This document shows, piece after piece, positions 63,347 to 64,000 of a stretch of DNA of 64,000 nucleotides. Made by a program: the position numbers and the translations under genes. Origin of the DNA: Mycolicibacterium sp. CBMA 234 (GTDB lineage: Bacteria; Actinomycetota; Actinomycetes; Mycobacteriales; Mycobacteriaceae); the NCBI RefSeq assembly GCF_009729415.1, contig NZ_MPKW01000012.1:190482-254481 (forward strand), given 5' to 3'. Below the pieces are notes generated by a model. That model worked only from the letters and a program-made list of their open reading frames with translations, searched no databases and had not been told where the DNA came from. How positions within the stretch are numbered: the stretch's first letter is position 1; each line of letters begins with the position of its first letter.

Positions 63347-63823
63347 CTAGCCGTCGCCGGGGGAGGGGGCGGTGGAGAACTCCTCCAGGCACCCCTCGGC
63401 GACCGCGTGCTTGATGCTGTCGGACAACCTCGGGCACGAGGGGCTGCGACTGGGGTCGCCGCCTTCGGCCCGGATCTCGCTGAAATAGGCGCACCGCTGC
63501 GTTGCTGCCGAATTCCACTGCACCGCAGTGTGTTCGGGCCCCAGCTTCTTGACCGCCACCGTCGAATGGCAGAACCGGCAGTCCACGGGAACCAGGCCGG
63601 CGGTCAGGTATCGCTGGCGGTCGGCCGCGGTGGCCTCGCGAACAGCGGCCAGGCGCACCGGGTCATCGGCGAAATCCGGTGCCTTGGACCAGGATCCGCT
63701 CGATGGTGCGTCAGAAGCTGCATGCGAGTGGTCATCGTCGTCACCGTGACCCATCAGCTGCAGCATCGAACGGGCCAGGCTCTCGGCATCGGGAGCCTGG
63801 GTCCGTTCGTCGTGCGCGGTCAT
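63347..63823 (-). CDS. Cysteine-containing conserved protein (Rv3527-like)
   Basis: 158 residues. A His/Asp-rich N-terminus (GHGDDDDHSHAASDA) is followed by VDCRFCHSTVAVKKLGPEHT, QRCAYFSE and a late SPSCPRLSDSIKHAVAEGCL. This makes five cysteines in a small soluble domain, consistent with metal or Fe-S binding. Its gene order matches Rv3527, downstream of kshA. The ATG (63821-63823) overlaps the kshA stop by one base (TGATG), so it is co-translated with KshA. A role in KshA maturation or electron transfer is conceivable but unproven. Confidence 0.82.
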   Translation of the reverse strand: MTAHDERTQAPDAESLARSMLQLMGHGDDDDHSHAASDAPSSGSWSKAPDFADDPVRLAAVREATAADRQRYLTAGLVPVDCRFCHSTVAVKKLGPEHTAVQWNSAATQRCAYFSEIRAEGGDPSRSPSCPRLSDSIKHAVAEGCLEEFSTAPSPGDG

Positions 63824-64000
63824 CAGCTGGACTGCGCTGTCTCTTTTTCAGCCGACTTCCGTTCGGCCTGCACGCGCAGGTTCTCGGCGACCTCGCCCTG
63901 CCACTTCTCGTTGGCTGCGGTGGTGTCGATCTCCAGCTCGAAGCGGTCGGTCATCTCCGGACTGATGTCCGCGACGTCGACGTAGAACTGCTGGTACCAA
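63823..64000 (-). CDS. kshA: 3-ketosteroid-9-alpha-monooxygenase oxygenase KshA (C-terminal fragment)
   Basis: Only the last 59 residues are in the window; the rest is to the right. WYQQFYVDVADISPEMTDRF followed by ELEIDTTAANEKWQGEVAEN is the C-terminus of KshA (Rv3526). KshA is the Rieske oxygenase that 9-alpha-hydroxylates androsta-1,4-diene-3,17-dione with the reductase KshB and so, with KstD, opens ring B. Its stop overlaps the start of the Rv3527-like gene. Confidence 0.9.
   Translation of the reverse strand, partial: WYQQFYVDVADISPEMTDRFELEIDTTAANEKWQGEVAENLRVQAERKSAEKETAQSS

Overview
The window comes from a high-GC actinobacterium, almost certainly a Mycobacterium/Mycolicibacterium. 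Both ends carry the conserved mycobacterial cholesterol-catabolism locus, in the reverse of the M. tuberculosis H37Rv orientation (Rv3546 towards Rv3526). Other mycobacterial hallmarks are a type VII secretion substrate pair, an MPT63-like secreted protein, a WS/DGAT acyltransferase, an MHB-type haem-binding protein and a PE-PPE esterase. The family calls are from motifs read by eye, because no database search was possible.

Left block (1-7158): fadA5 (partial), divergent cyp125, then the tightly coupled cluster fadE28-fadE29-chsH2-chsH1-ltp2. These genes start and shorten the sterol side chain, ending with retro-aldol release of propionyl-CoA. KstR-type operators (TNNAACNNGTTNNA) lie in the fadA5/cyp125 intergenic region, in the kstD/hsaE intergenic region and before the gene at 57688.

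Central island (about 7216-36315): a block of about 24 genes interrupts the sterol locus and encodes a complete Wzx/Wzy-type surface-polysaccharide system, which is unusual for a mycobacterium. It holds GlmS (hexosamine supply), a SDR epimerase, a membrane 4,6-dehydratase, a DegT aminotransferase and a PglC-like phosphoglycosyl transferase that starts the lipid-linked glycan. It also holds four further glycosyltransferases (three GT4, one GT2), a Wzx flippase, a Wzy-like polymerase, a Wzz/BY-kinase, a membrane O-acyltransferase, a PIG-L deacetylase, a lipoprotein resembling GH42 hydrolases, a FemAB-like transferase and a VanZ-like protein. In the middle is an NRPS-like set: stand-alone adenylation enzyme, carrier protein, lysine 2,3-aminomutase-like radical SAM enzyme and GNAT transferase, translationally coupled. 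The aminomutase keeps both aspartates that bind the lysine side chain, and the adenylation pocket has an acidic, basic-amino-acid-type code. My main proposal is that the island decorates a deacetylated amino sugar of a cell-surface glycan with beta-lysine (or an acylated beta-lysine). This is the most novel system in the window.

Right block (36384-64000): a DUF2339 membrane protein, a putative type VII secretion substrate pair and an MPT63-like secreted protein with a long Ala/Pro/Gly repeat tail. The sterol locus then resumes with chsH3-kstD and the divergent hsaE-hsaG-hsaF operon (ring degradation). Next come a WS/DGAT gene, two SDR genes, a permease/TIGR03943/RecQ-phosphoribosyltransferase operon, two unknown genes and a GNAT. 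They are followed by a haem-binding secreted protein, an IclR regulator divergent from the Rv3531c-Rv3530c-Rv3529c-like operon, a TetR regulator, a PE-PPE esterase, an Rv3527-like protein and the C-terminal end of kshA. Many gene ends carry strong stem-loops. Three of these share an AAATGTCCCC/GGGGACATTT stem, and two are near-identical copies.
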